DNA of 64,000 nt from assembly GCA_018269055.1 (NCBI GenBank), contig JAFDVI010000015.1, forward strand, positions 64,618-128,617, read 5' to 3'. Numbering within the stretch: the first letter of the stretch is position 1; every line of letters begins with the position of its first letter. Under the pieces are notes generated by a model. The model saw nothing but the letters and a program-made list of their open reading frames with translations. It was not told the DNA's origin and did not search any database. A program made the translations under genes and the position numbers. Source of the stretch: Acidobacteriota bacterium (GTDB lineage Bacteria > Acidobacteriota > Blastocatellia > RBC074). Positions 44,590-55,540 of this stretch are shown here, piece by piece.

Positions 44590-45987
44590 ATGGCTGAAGC
44601 AAAGAATCAACTGATTCGAGGTCTCACTTTGACCGATACGACCGCGCTGGTAATCGGCACGGTCATTGGTTCCGGCGTCTTTTTGAAAGCTGCTGTGATG
44701 GCGCAGGAAGTCGGCACGCCGAAACTGGTGTTGCTGGCTTGGGTGGCGGCGGGAATTTTGTCGCTGGCCGGAGCACTGACCTACGCGGAACTCGGCGCGA
44801 TGTTGCCGCACGCGGGTGGCGAGTACGTTTACTTGAAGTATTCCTACGGCGAAACGTCCGCGTTTTTGTTTGGCTGGTCGCGCTTCATCGTTGCGGGCAG
44901 CGCTTCGGTTGCCAGTCTGGGCGCGGCATTTGCGATTTTTCTTTCGGTTCTGGTGCCGCTTGATCACGTGTGGGCGACGAATACATTCAGATTTCTGGGA
45001 AACACGATCAACTGGCAATTCGGCTCGCAGCAGCTTGTGGCGGTCGCCGTGATTCTGGCGCTGTCGGCCATCAACTGCCTGACCGTGGCCTTTGGCGGCA
45101 AGGTGCAATCGGCGTTGACGATTTTGAAAGTTGCCGGGCTGGCGATCCTGGTCATTGGAGTGTTCTTTTTGGCTCCCTCGGCCAACTGGTCGAATCTGGC
45201 CACGCCACGGGGAACAGCGGAATGGACAGGCGTTTCGGTGTTTGGCGTGGCGATGCTGGCGGCGCTGTGGGGATACGACGGTTGGAACAACATGCCGATG
45301 GCAGCGGGCGAGGTGAAAAATCCCGGTCGCAACATTCCCTTTGCGCTCATCATCGGAATGATCATCGTCATGGCAATCTATTGCCTGACGAACCTGGCTT
45401 ACTTTTACGCCTTGCCGTTCAACGAAGTTGTGACCTCTAATTCGACGCAATTCAGAGACGCGCCCTCGGTTGCCGCCAAAGCCGCGCAGAGTTTCTGGCC
45501 GGGCAGCGGCGGCAAACTGATTTCCATTGCGTTTGTCGTTTCAGTGCTGGGGGCGTTGAATGGTTCGATCTTGTCGAATGCGCGCGTGCCGTTTGCAATG
45601 GCCGCAGACGGATTGTTTTTCAACAGCATGAAATCGCTGAGCAGTCGCACCTACGTGCCGGTGGTTTCGATCATCGTCCAGGCGCTTTGGTCTTGCCTGT
45701 TGGCGCTGTCCGGAACGTTTGACCAGTTGACGGATTGCCTGTTGTTCGCATCGTGGATTTTTTATGGCCTGGTGACCTCGTCGGTGTTTGTGCTCAGGCG
45801 CAAGATGCCGCACGCCGAGCGGCCTTATAAAACTCTGGGCTACCCAATTGTTCCGCTGATTTTTGTGCTGGTGGCGGCCTGGCTGATTTACAACACGGCG
45901 GTCAAGCGGCCTGTGGAATCTGCGGTTGGGCTGGGACTGACAGTGATTGGATTGCCACTGTATTTTTACTTTAAGCGCAGGAAATAG
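44590..45987 (+). CDS. Amino acid permease, APC superfamily
   Basis: 465 residues from the ATG chosen because MAEAKNQLIRGLTLTDTTALV aligns with family starts; no good ribosome-binding site is visible. About 12 membrane segments are present. GTVIGSGVFLK is the substrate-site motif of the first segment, and ALTYAELGAMLPHAGGEYVYL is the conserved segment after the third. LAT/basic amino acid or polyamine exchangers share this plan; the substrate is unknown. It lies alone between the phosphofructokinases and a convergent nuclease gene. Confidence 0.9.
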   Translation: MAEAKNQLIRGLTLTDTTALVIGTVIGSGVFLKAAVMAQEVGTPKLVLLAWVAAGILSLAGALTYAELGAMLPHAGGEYVYLKYSYGETSAFLFGWSRFIVAGSASVASLGAAFAIFLSVLVPLDHVWATNTFRFLGNTINWQFGSQQLVAVAVILALSAINCLTVAFGGKVQSALTILKVAGLAILVIGVFFLAPSANWSNLATPRGTAEWTGVSVFGVAMLAALWGYDGWNNMPMAAGEVKNPGRNIPFALIIGMIIVMAIYCLTNLAYFYALPFNEVVTSNSTQFRDAPSVAAKAAQSFWPGSGGKLISIAFVVSVLGALNGSILSNARVPFAMAADGLFFNSMKSLSSRTYVPVVSIIVQALWSCLLALSGTFDQLTDCLLFASWIFYGLVTSSVFVLRRKMPHAERPYKTLGYPIVPLIFVLVAAWLIYNTAVKRPVESAVGLGLTVIGLPLYFYFKRRK

Positions 45988-46000
45988 CGATTCGGAATAG

Positions 46001-46663
46001 CTACTTTGATCTGCTTCGTCGTGCTTTTTTCTTTGCAGGTTTCGGCAAGCGTTCAACCGCGGTGAGCAATCCTTTGGCTGGCGGAAACTTCACCCGGTTA
46101 TAAATGTCTGCAAGCTTCAGTTTGCATTTGATGGAAGCGATTTCGATTTCTGCGGACAAGTCGGTTTCAATCGTGAATAACCACTGGCGTTTGCCTTTCT
46201 GGCGGACGTAATGTTCAACGCAGGGACGGTCCTGGTAAATCAGAATGTAGTCGGTCAACGAACTGATGTTCTGGTAACGTTCGAGTTTTATGCCGCGATC
46301 ATAACTTTCTGTTCGAGGCGATAGCACTTCGATCACTACCGTCGGATTGAGAATTACATCCTGCTGCTGATCGTGGAAAATTGGCTCGCCACAGACGACA
46401 GTCAAATCCGGATAGGAAAACAAATCCATCAAATCGGTTCTGATTTTCTGGTCTGAAGTGTATCCGACGCAGGTTGTCCCTTTGATTTGAATGCCAAGTT
46501 CTGCTGTCGCGTTGAAACAAATTTGGTTGTGAATTGGACTGGCTCCGGCCATCGCATAAATCTGACCATTCAGAAATTCATGCTTGGTTTCAGAGCTTCG
46601 CTCGAAGGCAAGGTACTCTTCCGGTGTGTAACTGTAAGCACGTTTTCTTTGCGGCGCTGCCAT
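46001..46663 (-). CDS. Uma2-family PD-(D/E)XK nuclease-like protein, copy 1
   Basis: 220 residues from the ATG preceded by ggag. YTPEEYLAFERSSETKHEFLNGQIYAMAGA is the usual Uma2 opening. The catalytic pattern is SYPDLTVVCGEP then VVIEVLSPRTESYDRG. The basic C-terminus (KPAKKKARRSRSK) could bind nucleic acid. Proteins of this family are abundant in Acidobacteria and Cyanobacteria and have no established role. It converges on the APC permease. Confidence 0.88.
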   Translation of the reverse strand: MAAPQRKRAYSYTPEEYLAFERSSETKHEFLNGQIYAMAGASPIHNQICFNATAELGIQIKGTTCVGYTSDQKIRTDLMDLFSYPDLTVVCGEPIFHDQQQDVILNPTVVIEVLSPRTESYDRGIKLERYQNISSLTDYILIYQDRPCVEHYVRQKGKRQWLFTIETDLSAEIEIASIKCKLKLADIYNRVKFPPAKGLLTAVERLPKPAKKKARRSRSK

Positions 46664-46755
46664 TGTCCGTTCTCCGTTTAATTTGGTGGCGGCAATCTTA
46701 AACAAAGCCCGATGTGTTGTCATTGTTTACGTCGGTTCAAAAGGAGTTTCATCCG

Positions 46756-47847
46756 ATGAAAAGATCATTTGCTGTGTTTGTTCTGATTTGTTTGATGGCT
46801 GTTGTTACGGCTGCACAAGACAAGAAGGTCGAAACCGGCACAATCAATGGCGCAGCCTTTCGCATTGAAATGCCCGGCGCCTGGAACAAAGGCTTGGTGA
46901 TGTATTGCCACGGGTATCAAGTCGCGGGCACGTCCAGCAACTTTGAAAATCCACGCGCGCAGGCGCTCCGAGATGCGTTTCTTTCGCGCGGATTTGCCGT
47001 TGCCGAATCGGCTTACAGCACGCAAGGTTGGGCTGTAAAAGAAGCCGTCGAAGACACAGAAGCATTGCGCCGTTATTTTGTCTCGAAACACGGCAAACCG
47101 AACGAAGCGATTGTGCTCGGCCATTCGATGGGCGGAGCCATCACGATTGCAACGATTGAAAAATACCCCGAAGTGTACGACGGCGCGTTGCCGATGTGCG
47201 GGCCGCTGACGCCCACCCTGAACGGATTTCAGGAACGCATTTTCGACATGCTGGCGACTTTTGATTTTCTGTTTCCAAACGTCGTCGGTTCGCTCACGCA
47301 ATTGCCCCAAACTGCCAAGCTGGATACCGCAAAAGCCAAAGCCGCCCTTGACGCCGCGCCGGAAAAAGCCGCGATGTTTGCCAAACATTACGCCCTGGCT
47401 TCCCCGGCGGAATTGCCCGGCGTATTGGCATTCTGGTACGAGATCATTCGCGAGTTGCAATTTCGTGCGGGCGGCAATGCCTTCGACAATCGCAACACGA
47501 TTTACAACGGATTCGATGACGATGTGGCGCTCAATCGCGGCGTCAAACGCTACGCCGCCGACGCCAAAGCGCGCGAATATCTGCTGCAACATTATTCGCC
47601 GACCGGCAAAATCAAAGACCCTGTGCTGACCATTCACACAACCTACGACCAGTTGCTGCCGGGCCAATACATCACGCAGTACGACGACATTGCCCGAATT
47701 GCAGGGACACAGGATTTGTTCGTTGCCAAATTCGTTGTGGCCAAAGGCCATTGCAACTTCACCCCGGCGCAAACCGGCGCGGCCTTTGACGAATTGCTGA
47801 AATGGATACGGGAAAAGAATCGCCCCGTCGCAGGCGAAATCAAATGA
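46756..47847 (+). CDS. Secreted alpha/beta hydrolase
   Basis: 363 residues from the ATG with aaggag upstream. A signal peptide covers about 1-19. The nucleophile motif GHSMGG lies near residue 122, and the catalytic His is probably in AKGHCNF near the C-terminus. A cap-like helical insertion lies between about 155 and 250. [10 protein letters not shown] near residue 50 is the oxyanion region. The substrate is unknown; esterases and peptidases share this fold. Confidence 0.82.
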   Translation: MKRSFAVFVLICLMAVVTAAQDKKVETGTINGAAFRIEMPGAWNKGLVMYCHGYQVAGTSSNFENPRAQALRDAFLSRGFAVAESAYSTQGWAVKEAVEDTEALRRYFVSKHGKPNEAIVLGHSMGGAITIATIEKYPEVYDGALPMCGPLTPTLNGFQERIFDMLATFDFLFPNVVGSLTQLPQTAKLDTAKAKAALDAAPEKAAMFAKHYALASPAELPGVLAFWYEIIRELQFRAGGNAFDNRNTIYNGFDDDVALNRGVKRYAADAKAREYLLQHYSPTGKIKDPVLTIHTTYDQLLPGQYITQYDDIARIAGTQDLFVAKFVVAKGHCNFTPAQTGAAFDELLKWIREKNRPVAGEIK

Positions 47848-47942
47848 ACGCAATTGGTTGTGGTCTAACATCTTGTATGGTTGGGAACCAAATTTGCCGC
47901 CTTCGTGGCGCGTGGCTATAATGCGCGGCGCAACTTTCCACC

Positions 47943-48608
47943 ATGCTGACTGCGAATAAACAACCTCGGTACGAAGCCGTCGTTTTCGACCTGGACGGCA
48001 CGCTGGCCAATACGTTTTCCACTGTATTGCGCATCTTTAACCAGGTGATGCTGGACAGAACCGGACGGCACTGGCGGTTGGAGGAATTGCTGCCGTATTT
48101 TGGCCCGCCCGAAAGTGTCATGTTCCAGCGGATGTTTCCCGCCGTCGAAATTCACGAACCGATGATTGCCGATTACTTTCGGTTGAGCCGTGAAGACGGG
48201 CACGAAATCAAACCCTTTGACGGCATCAGCGAATTGGTCAGCGATCTGAAATCCTGTGGCGTCAAACTTGGAGTGTTCAGCGCCGCCAACACCGAAGCCG
48301 CGCGCATTCGCGTCGGCCACGCAGGCTTGCTGGAGTATTTTGACGAAGTGCTGGGCGGCGATTCGGTCGAAAACTCCAAACCGCATCCCGACGGGTTGTT
48401 GCGGCTGATGGAAAGTTTTAGCGTGGCTCCGGCGCAGACGGTTTACATCGGCGATATGGTCGCGGATGTGGAAACCGGTCGAGCGGCGGGCGTAACGACT
48501 GTGGCCGTGACTTGGGGAGCGGCGAAGCGTGTAACGTTGGCGGAGGCCAATCCTGACCATTTGATTGATCACCCCAAACTGCTCAAGAGCGTTATCACCT
48601 ACGGTTGA
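47943..48608 (+). CDS. HAD-superfamily phosphatase, phosphoglycolate phosphatase-like
   Basis: 221 residues. Motif I is FDLDGTLANT (Asp near residue 14), motif III includes SKPHPDG, and motif IV is IGDMVADVETG. The helical cap between residues 20 and 90 is of the C1 type. Small-molecule phosphatases such as Gph and PgmB-like enzymes share this form. The next gene starts 28 bp downstream on the same strand. Confidence 0.87.
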   Translation: MLTANKQPRYEAVVFDLDGTLANTFSTVLRIFNQVMLDRTGRHWRLEELLPYFGPPESVMFQRMFPAVEIHEPMIADYFRLSREDGHEIKPFDGISELVSDLKSCGVKLGVFSAANTEAARIRVGHAGLLEYFDEVLGGDSVENSKPHPDGLLRLMESFSVAPAQTVYIGDMVADVETGRAAGVTTVAVTWGAAKRVTLAEANPDHLIDHPKLLKSVITYG

Positions 48609-48636
48609 AAAGGAACTGTAAAACCCAACGTAAGCT

Positions 48637-49590
48637 ATGTCACTCAATCTCAACGGTATTATTGGCGCACTGCCGACGCCCTTTGGGTATGACGGCGAAG
48701 TGGATCACAACAAGCTTCGAGACAATGTCCAGAAGTGGAATCAAAGCGATCTGCTGGGATATTTGATTCTGGGTTCGACCGGCGAATTCCCGCATCTGAC
48801 GACGGATGAAAAGCTGGCGGTGATTGAATCCGTCCGCACAGCGATGGCGCCGGAAAAGTTGTTGCTGGTCGGCACCGGAGAGCTTTCGACGCGGCAAACC
48901 ATAGAAATGACCCGGCGCGCTCACGATTACGGCGCTGATGGAGCGGTGGTTGTCACGCCGTTTTATTACAAGAAAGTGCTCTTTGACGAACATCACATAG
49001 CGCATTACGAACGCATTGCCGACAGCGCGCCGATTCCGGTGTTGATTTATATGATTCCGCAGTTTGCCGGCGTCAGCTTGATGCCCGAAACCATTGCGCA
49101 TCTGGCCGAACATCCGAACATTGTCGGGTTGAAGGAAAGCTCCGGCGATCTTTCGGCAATGAAAGATTTGTTCCGCGAATTGAAAACCACCGATTTCAAT
49201 GTGCTGGTCGGGTCTCCTGCGATTTTGCACGAAGCGCTGGAAGTCGGATGTTCCGGCGCGGTGTTGGCGGTTGGCTGTCTGGCTCCGAATGCGTCGTGTG
49301 CCGTTCGCCAGGCCTGGCAGGAAGGCCGGTATCAGGATGCCAAAGACTTGCAGGCTAAATTGGCCAAACTGGCGCGAGCGACTGCCGCAAATGGCGTAGG
49401 GCATTTGAAAGCGGCGATGGATATGGTTGGGCTGTATGGATTTTTGTCGCGTTCGCCGCTGCCGAATCCTACCGACGAAGAGCGCAAGGAAATCGCCGAC
49501 GCGATAGCCGAGAGCGAGTTGTTCGAAAAGAACGAAGATGGCTTGTGGTCAGAAAAGAGCCATTACTTCGTCAATGAGTTTGCCGACTGA
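48637..49590 (+). CDS. Dihydrodipicolinate synthase/HOG aldolase family protein
   Basis: 317 residues, a complete TIM barrel. [10 protein letters not shown] near residue 48 is the substrate carboxylate loop, [11 protein letters not shown] holds the position of the catalytic Tyr, and the Schiff-base Lys is in GLKESSGD near residue 165. The second loop residues differ from lysine-pathway DapA, and eukaryotic-type 4-hydroxy-2-oxoglutarate aldolase is a better guess. The neighbours (HAD phosphatase, BshC) do not settle the pathway. Confidence 0.85.
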   Translation: MSLNLNGIIGALPTPFGYDGEVDHNKLRDNVQKWNQSDLLGYLILGSTGEFPHLTTDEKLAVIESVRTAMAPEKLLLVGTGELSTRQTIEMTRRAHDYGADGAVVVTPFYYKKVLFDEHHIAHYERIADSAPIPVLIYMIPQFAGVSLMPETIAHLAEHPNIVGLKESSGDLSAMKDLFRELKTTDFNVLVGSPAILHEALEVGCSGAVLAVGCLAPNASCAVRQAWQEGRYQDAKDLQAKLAKLARATAANGVGHLKAAMDMVGLYGFLSRSPLPNPTDEERKEIADAIAESELFEKNEDGLWSEKSHYFVNEFAD

Positions 49591-49599
49591 AAAGAGAGA

Positions 49600-49659
49600 T
49601 TGAGGGAAAGGAAAGAGGGAGGGATTGAGGGATGAACAGAGTATTACTCTTTCCCTCAA
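49600..49659. repeat. Purine/pyrimidine-biased inverted repeat before bshC
   Basis: ttgagggaaag (49600-49610) pairs with ctttccctcaa (49649-49659). A long GA-rich strand faces a long CT-rich strand across this spacer. It may be a decayed repeat or may affect the bshC leader RNA. Confidence 0.4.
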
Positions 49660-49711
49660 CTTCTCTTTCTCTCCGTCTCTCAGTCTCCCCGTCAACGAAA
49701 GAGGGAGAAGG

Positions 49712-51346
49712 ATGACCGACCACCACACGATCAAATTCAGCGACATTCCCAAAACATCAAAACTTTACAAAGACTTTCTTTACGACTTCAGCCAGGTTTC
49801 CCAATTTTATCAACCGGAAGGGTTGGATATTGCTTCCTTGGTTCCGCGCGCCAAACAGGTGACTGCGCAGACCTTTCACCGTGACGCGGTCGCCGACGTT
49901 CTGACCGATCAAAATCAGAAAGCCGGAGCAGGCGACGCGACCTTCGCGAATATTGAACGGCTGCGGCAATCGGATTCGGTTGTCGTTATCACCGGGCAGC
50001 AGGCCGGGTTGTTCACCGGGCCGTTGTACACGATTTTCAAGGCTTTGACGGCGATCAAACTGGCCGAACATCTTCGCGCACAAGGCGTCAATGCTGTTCC
50101 GATGTTTTGGATCGCTTCGGAAGATCACGATTTTCAAGAGGTCAATCACACGCGGCTGGTCAACCGCGAAGGCCAGTTGACGACGGTGACCTACACGGCT
50201 TGTTCACCGAAAGAAGGCAAACCGGTCGGCCACGTCAAACTGGCCGAAGGCGTGAGGGAGAACATTGACGAATTGCTGGCGGCTTTGCCCGAGTCGGAAT
50301 TCATTCCTCGACTGGCCGAAGATTTGCGCGATTCGTATCAAGCGGGAACCGGCTTTGCCGACGCGTTCGGCAAACTGATGATGAAGCTGTTCAGCAAATT
50401 CGGCGTCGTGTTGATCAACCCGTTGGATGATCGGCTGAAGCACATTTCCGGGGAAATTTATTCGCGCGCGATGGCTCGCGTGCCGGAATTTGCCGACCGT
50501 TTGGTGGCTGCCAGTTCCCGACTGGAAGCCGCCGGATACCATTCTCAAGTTTTTACCAGTCAGGAATCCGTGCCGCTGTTTATGCTGGACGACGGACGCC
50601 GCACGGCGATGGTTCGCCGCGAAGACGGGCGCTTCTATTTGAAAAGTGGCGAAAAAAGCTTCGCCCCCGACGAATTGGTGGAAACGGTCAATCGCTGTCC
50701 GAATTGTTTCAGCCCCAACGTCACACTTCGGCCAATCGTGCAGGACTATTTGTTGCCGACGGTTGCTTATATTGGCGGCCCAGCGGAAATTGCGTACTTT
50801 GCGCAGCTTCGCCCAAATTATTCGCTTTTGGGCAGAGTCGAACCCGTCGTTTTGCCGCGCGCGACTTTCACCCTGATCGAAAAGCGACACGCCAAAACAA
50901 TGGCCAAATACGGCATCGGGTTCAGCGATTTGTTTGACGGTCCGGAAGCGGTTTTGAAAAAAGTTGTCGAACAGAGCCTGGACAACGATACCGCGCAAAT
51001 CTTTGACGAAACCGAAAAGCTGTTTGAAGAACAGTTGGAAAAGCTGCGCGCTTCGTTGGTGAAGGTTGAACCCACGCTGAGCGATGCGTTGAAAGGCGGG
51101 CGCGAAAAGATTTTCTACCAATTGAATAACCTCAGAACCCGTTTCGTCCACAACCGCAGCAAACGCGACGAAACCACAAGCCAGCAAATCGAAAAATTGT
51201 TCGCCGTGCTGTATCCGAACAAAGGCTTGCAGGAGCGGGAACTCAACATCGCGTATTTTCTGGCGCGCTATGGGTACGAATTGATTGATCGAATTTACGA
51301 GGAAGTCGAAATCGGCAACAATGATCACAAACTGGTTTACCTGTAA
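49712..51346 (+). CDS. bshC: Bacillithiol biosynthesis cysteine-adding enzyme BshC
   Basis: 544 residues from the ATG with gggagaagg upstream; the longer frame is not used. [20 protein letters not shown] near residue 90 and [16 protein letters not shown] are characteristic BshC segments, and the length is as in Bacillus. A long coiled coil lies near 440-500 ([16 protein letters not shown]). The enzyme is thought to ligate cysteine to glucosaminyl-malate to give bacillithiol, a low-molecular-weight thiol. bshA and bshB are not in the window. Confidence 0.92.
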   Translation: MTDHHTIKFSDIPKTSKLYKDFLYDFSQVSQFYQPEGLDIASLVPRAKQVTAQTFHRDAVADVLTDQNQKAGAGDATFANIERLRQSDSVVVITGQQAGLFTGPLYTIFKALTAIKLAEHLRAQGVNAVPMFWIASEDHDFQEVNHTRLVNREGQLTTVTYTACSPKEGKPVGHVKLAEGVRENIDELLAALPESEFIPRLAEDLRDSYQAGTGFADAFGKLMMKLFSKFGVVLINPLDDRLKHISGEIYSRAMARVPEFADRLVAASSRLEAAGYHSQVFTSQESVPLFMLDDGRRTAMVRREDGRFYLKSGEKSFAPDELVETVNRCPNCFSPNVTLRPIVQDYLLPTVAYIGGPAEIAYFAQLRPNYSLLGRVEPVVLPRATFTLIEKRHAKTMAKYGIGFSDLFDGPEAVLKKVVEQSLDNDTAQIFDETEKLFEEQLEKLRASLVKVEPTLSDALKGGREKIFYQLNNLRTRFVHNRSKRDETTSQQIEKLFAVLYPNKGLQERELNIAYFLARYGYELIDRIYEEVEIGNNDHKLVYL

Positions 51347-51358
51347 TGGAGGTTTGTG

Positions 51359-51937
51359 ATGTCGGCTGAACCCAAGAAAGTTTACACACTGGAAGAGTAC
51401 CTGGCTCTAGAACGGGAATCAGAAATCAGACATGAATATCTGAACGGCGAAATTCTGGATATGAGTGGTGGAACATTGAACCACGATTTAACGATGGGCA
51501 ATGTTTTTGATCTGATGCGCCAGCGTTTGCTGGGGAAAACTTGTCAGGTATTTACCGCAAACATGCAGATCAAAACGCCAGCGTTGCTGCCGTATCGTTA
51601 CGCCGACGGAAGTGTTGTTTGTGGTGGCGTCGAAGTGGAGCAGTTCAATGGGTGTGATTTACTGTTAAATCCGGTTCTGGTTTGGGAAGTCTTGTCAAAA
51701 AATACGGAAGCTTATGATCGTGGCGACAAATTCACCTACTACAAATCCATCCCCAGCCTGAAAGAGTATTTACTGATCGCGCAGCATCGTCCGCACGTTA
51801 CGCATTACACCAAACAGAACGAGCGCATTTGGTACCGCGAAGAGTTCAATGACCGAAATGAAAGCGTCTACCTGCCTTCGCTCGAAGTCACGCTGCAATT
51901 GAGCGAGATTTATCAGGATGTGATTTTCCCGGCCTGA
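51359..51937 (+). CDS. Uma2-family PD-(D/E)XK nuclease-like protein, copy 2
   Basis: 192 residues from the second possible start (ATG) with ggagg upstream. [30 protein letters not shown] is the family opening. The catalytic pattern is [10 protein letters not shown] then [18 protein letters not shown]. It is only moderately similar to the copy at 46001-46663, so this is not a recent duplication. Its 3' end overlaps the convergent LysR gene by 25 bp. Confidence 0.87.
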   Translation: MSAEPKKVYTLEEYLALERESEIRHEYLNGEILDMSGGTLNHDLTMGNVFDLMRQRLLGKTCQVFTANMQIKTPALLPYRYADGSVVCGGVEVEQFNGCDLLLNPVLVWEVLSKNTEAYDRGDKFTYYKSIPSLKEYLLIAQHRPHVTHYTKQNERIWYREEFNDRNESVYLPSLEVTLQLSEIYQDVIFPA

Positions 51938-52827
51938 GTTTCAATTCCGCGCTGTTCCTTGACCAAGTCCAAAAACGATTTTGCCGCGTGCGACAGCGAT
52001 GATTCGCGGCGATAAACCAGCCGTAGCGTCTTTTCGATTTTCATTCCTTTGACCGGCACTTCTACCAGCTTGCCCGATTTGATTTCGGCTTCAACGGCCA
52101 GCCGGGGCAGGATGGCAATGCCCGCTTCCAGCAACACAAACTCCTTGATCGTTTCCAGCGTCGCCAGTTCCAGGCAGATATTCAGCGGCGTGTGATGTTG
52201 CGCGAACAGTTCAAAGATTTTGGTTCGCGACGGGGTTTTGACGTTGTGCGCGACGAATTGCTCTTCGCCCAGGTCTTTGACGGTGACCTGTTTTTGCTTA
52301 GCCAAGCGATGTTGGGGCGGAACGACCAGCGCCAATTCATCTTTGTGAATTTCCAGAGACTGCAAATTTGGGTGCATCGGGTCGTAAGACAGAAAGCCGA
52401 AATCCAGATTGCGTTCTGAAACTTCGAGCGGGATTTTTTCCGAGACGGCGCGGAACACTTCAATTTTGATGTTCGGATACCGTTTTCGATATTCCATCAA
52501 CAACGGCGGCAACAAATACAGGGACGTGCTTTCGTTGGCACCGATGGTCAGCCGTCCGCGAAACATGCCGCGCAATTCGCTGACAGCTTCCTTGGCTTCG
52601 TCGCGTAAATTGATCATGCGTTGCGCGTAAGACAGCAAAATGCGCCCGGCTTCGGTCAGCGAGCCGTTTTTGCTGCTGCGGTCGAACAGCGATTCGCCAA
52701 GCTCTTCTTCCAGCCGTTTGATGGCGATGCTGATGGCCGGTTGCGTGCGCAACATTTTCTCCGCCGCGCGCGAAAAGCTTTTTTCTTCGGCAATGGACAG
52801 AAAGATTTCCAGTTGTGACAAATCCAC
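51913..52827 (-). CDS. LysR-family transcriptional regulator
   Basis: 304 residues from a GTG with ctggag eight bases upstream. The helix-turn-helix ([47 protein letters not shown] in outline) fills residues 1-62. The effector domain (90-295) has the CysB-type two-lobe pattern. LysR genes often control a divergent neighbour; here the divergent gene is the MscS-like channel at 53053, 225 bp away. Confidence 0.9.
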   Translation of the reverse strand: MDLSQLEIFLSIAEEKSFSRAAEKMLRTQPAISIAIKRLEEELGESLFDRSSKNGSLTEAGRILLSYAQRMINLRDEAKEAVSELRGMFRGRLTIGANESTSLYLLPPLLMEYRKRYPNIKIEVFRAVSEKIPLEVSERNLDFGFLSYDPMHPNLQSLEIHKDELALVVPPQHRLAKQKQVTVKDLGEEQFVAHNVKTPSRTKIFELFAQHHTPLNICLELATLETIKEFVLLEAGIAILPRLAVEAEIKSGKLVEVPVKGMKIEKTLRLVYRRESSLSHAAKSFLDLVKEQRGIETQAGKITS

Positions 52828-53052
52828 AGTGATGTCTCCAGAGGTGATTCGGTTTCAGTGCAATGATGAAATCGTGATTATGATAGTGAAACTTCCCGGC
52901 CTTGCAATGAGAAGCATCAATCGTCTTAAGCAGAGTTGGTCGTTGATGGCCAATCCTCAAAGCAATTTGGAGATGGCCGAGTTCGCGGTTTAGAGTTTGC
53001 GCGTCAAACTTGCCGGAAAACAATCTTAGAAGATTGCGTTGAATAAGGACCG

Positions 53053-55512
53053 ATGAATCGTACTACCCAAATTCCTGTCACAAACGTGCTGAAAATAGTT
53101 TTGCTGGTCGCGTTTTCGTTGTCGCCGGTTGTCAGTCTGGCTCAAACGCCAACGCCGGATTCCAGCGAACAGGGAATTCCTTTGGTTGAGATTTCCAGTC
53201 GTGCCGAAAATCTCAAACGGCCCATGCGCGAAATTGTTCGCCGGTTATCGTCAAGTGGCGGAACTGGTTTGATGCTTGAACAAATTCTGGCGGCGGAAGA
53301 ACGCATCACCGCGCGATCTCTGCAATTGAATGAACGATTGGCGTCGAAGCCGACGTTGTATGAACTGCGAGAGCTTGATCGTGATTGGAAGGGTCAAAGT
53401 GAGGAATTGGAGCTTTGGCAAAAAAATCTGACTCAACAGATTACCTCCACTGAATCCGACGTGCGCTGGGTGAAGGGAGAAGAAGAGAAATGGACAACGA
53501 CGTTGAATCAACTCACCGACGGGAATTCTCTGGAAGCAGTTTTTGAGCGGATCAAAACCGTGTTGGCGGGTCTGAAACAATTACATGAGCCATTGCAGGA
53601 ACGACTGAATTTCTTGCTTTCGTTGCAGGATCGGTTGTCGCAACTGGAATTTCTGGTTTCAACCAGGCTGGATGACCTGGCCGCTGCCCGGCAACGGTTT
53701 CAGGACACGTTGCTGGTGCGCGATAGTCTTCCGCTGTGGTCGGCGTTTTCTGGTAAGGCTGAAAGCGCTGTAGATCGAGATTCCGTTGATGGTTCCGGGG
53801 GAAGATCGTTGGTGCATGAACTTGCCGCTGCGCGCGAAAGCTTTGGACACCAACGAGGCAATTTCTTTTTTCTGTTGTTGCTGTTTGCCGGGTTGCTGGT
53901 CGTGAACATTTCACTGGCAAATAGAATTGATTCGTTGACAACTGACAATATGGATTTGCACGAATCGGCAGCAATTTTGAAACGACCGGTTTCGGCGGCT
54001 TTGCTGATTATTTTCCTGGTCCAGCTTTGGCTTTCACCAGTGTCGGCCAGCGTGATCAATGGAGTTGTCGCCCTGCTGTTGCTGATTCCATTTGTCCAAA
54101 TCGTACGGTCATTGTTCAAACCCCAGTCGTGGTTGCGCATCCCGTTTTTTATTCTGGCAATTTTGCACTTGAGTGATCAGATTCGCTTTCTGACGGATTT
54201 TTCGCCATTGGTCGAGCGCCTTATGTTTTTGTCGGAAACGGCTGTTGCCATTGCCGTGCTGGTTTGGATGCTCAGGCCAAACCGACTTGGAAGTTTGCCG
54301 ATCAAACCTGTGACCTTGCGATGGTTGCGCGGCTCGCTGTTCGTCATGTTGGGCCTGGTGGTTGTTTCGTTGCTGGCAAATGTGCTGGGCTTCGTCACTC
54401 TGGCAAAGGTGCTGGGCGAAGGAGCATTGCACAGCACCTATTTGGGAGCATTGATGTATGGCGCGGCAGTGGTTATCAATGTCGGAATTGCGCTGGCGCT
54501 GAGAACCAATCGCGCCCAACTTTCCTATTTCGTCAAACAACACCGGGACGAAATTATCAAATGGTGTTCTCGCATCATTTATTTTGTGGCAGGGCTTTTA
54601 TGGCTCATCGGATCGTTGGAACTTTTCACGGTCCGCGAACAGTTTTTGGCCGGTGTGCAGCGGGTGCTTGACGCCTCGTTGAGCTTTCGGAGTTTGAATG
54701 TTTCGGTGGAGGACGTCGTTTCATTTTTGCTGGTCGTTGCGCTGGCGTATTACCTGTCAAAAGTGGTTCGGCTGATTTTGCAGGAAGATGTTTTGAGCCG
54801 CATTCCGTTGGAAAGAGGTGTCCCACGGGCGTTGGGGACGGTCGCGCAATACCTGCTTCTTTTTGGAGGATTTTTGTTGGCTGTGTCTGCGGCGGGATTT
54901 GATCTGAATCGGCTGACGCTGCTGACCGGCGCATTCGGGGTCGGAATCGGATTTGGGTTACAGAACATCGTCAACAACTTTGTTTCCGGATTGATTTTGC
55001 TTTTCGAGCGACCTGTGCAAATCGGAGACGCCGTCCAGGTTGGAACTGTGTCCGGAGAAATCACTCGCATTGGCATCCGATCAAGCACGATTCGCACCTA
55101 TCAAGGGGCGGAAGTCACGGTCCCGAATGCCAAATTGATTTCCGAAGATGTGACCAATTGGACATTGTCGAACATGAGTCGTCGCGTTGACTTGTCCTTG
55201 GGAGTGGCTTACGGGTCGGACCCTGTGCGCGTGACCGAGATCATGCTTGCCGCCGCTGAAAGCAATCCTGAAGTGATGACAGACCCCGCGCCACAAGTGT
55301 TGTTTCTCGGCTTTGGCGAAAGCGCGTTGCAATTTGAGTTACGGTTTTGGGCGGTTAATCAGGGGCATCCAATGATCAAAAGTCAGGTCGCGTTGGCCGT
55401 GTCTGATGCGTTGGCGAAGGCTGGGATTGAGATTCCTTTTCCGCAACGTGATCTTCATGTCAAGCTCGACGACGAAACTTTGGCAAAGTTATTGGCCGGG
55501 CAAAACAAATGA
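53053..55512 (+). CDS. Large MscS-family mechanosensitive channel
   Basis: 819 residues. A signal peptide (about 15-30) is followed by a periplasmic coiled-coil region (about 40-270). Around ten membrane segments lie between 275 and 660. The pore helix and beta domain are clear: GFGLQNIVNNFVSGLILL (about 635-652), then ERPVQIGDAVQVGTVSGEI and YQGAEVTVPNAKL. It is of the YbiO/YjeP-like long type, a turgor safety valve of the inner membrane. A small C-terminal alpha/beta domain ends the protein. Confidence 0.9.
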   Translation: MNRTTQIPVTNVLKIVLLVAFSLSPVVSLAQTPTPDSSEQGIPLVEISSRAENLKRPMREIVRRLSSSGGTGLMLEQILAAEERITARSLQLNERLASKPTLYELRELDRDWKGQSEELELWQKNLTQQITSTESDVRWVKGEEEKWTTTLNQLTDGNSLEAVFERIKTVLAGLKQLHEPLQERLNFLLSLQDRLSQLEFLVSTRLDDLAAARQRFQDTLLVRDSLPLWSAFSGKAESAVDRDSVDGSGGRSLVHELAAARESFGHQRGNFFFLLLLFAGLLVVNISLANRIDSLTTDNMDLHESAAILKRPVSAALLIIFLVQLWLSPVSASVINGVVALLLLIPFVQIVRSLFKPQSWLRIPFFILAILHLSDQIRFLTDFSPLVERLMFLSETAVAIAVLVWMLRPNRLGSLPIKPVTLRWLRGSLFVMLGLVVVSLLANVLGFVTLAKVLGEGALHSTYLGALMYGAAVVINVGIALALRTNRAQLSYFVKQHRDEIIKWCSRIIYFVAGLLWLIGSLELFTVREQFLAGVQRVLDASLSFRSLNVSVEDVVSFLLVVALAYYLSKVVRLILQEDVLSRIPLERGVPRALGTVAQYLLLFGGFLLAVSAAGFDLNRLTLLTGAFGVGIGFGLQNIVNNFVSGLILLFERPVQIGDAVQVGTVSGEITRIGIRSSTIRTYQGAEVTVPNAKLISEDVTNWTLSNMSRRVDLSLGVAYGSDPVRVTEIMLAAAESNPEVMTDPAPQVLFLGFGESALQFELRFWAVNQGHPMIKSQVALAVSDALAKAGIEIPFPQRDLHVKLDDETLAKLLAGQNK

Positions 55513-55540
55513 CCGTGTTCGGAAGCAGCAAACGACCTTA

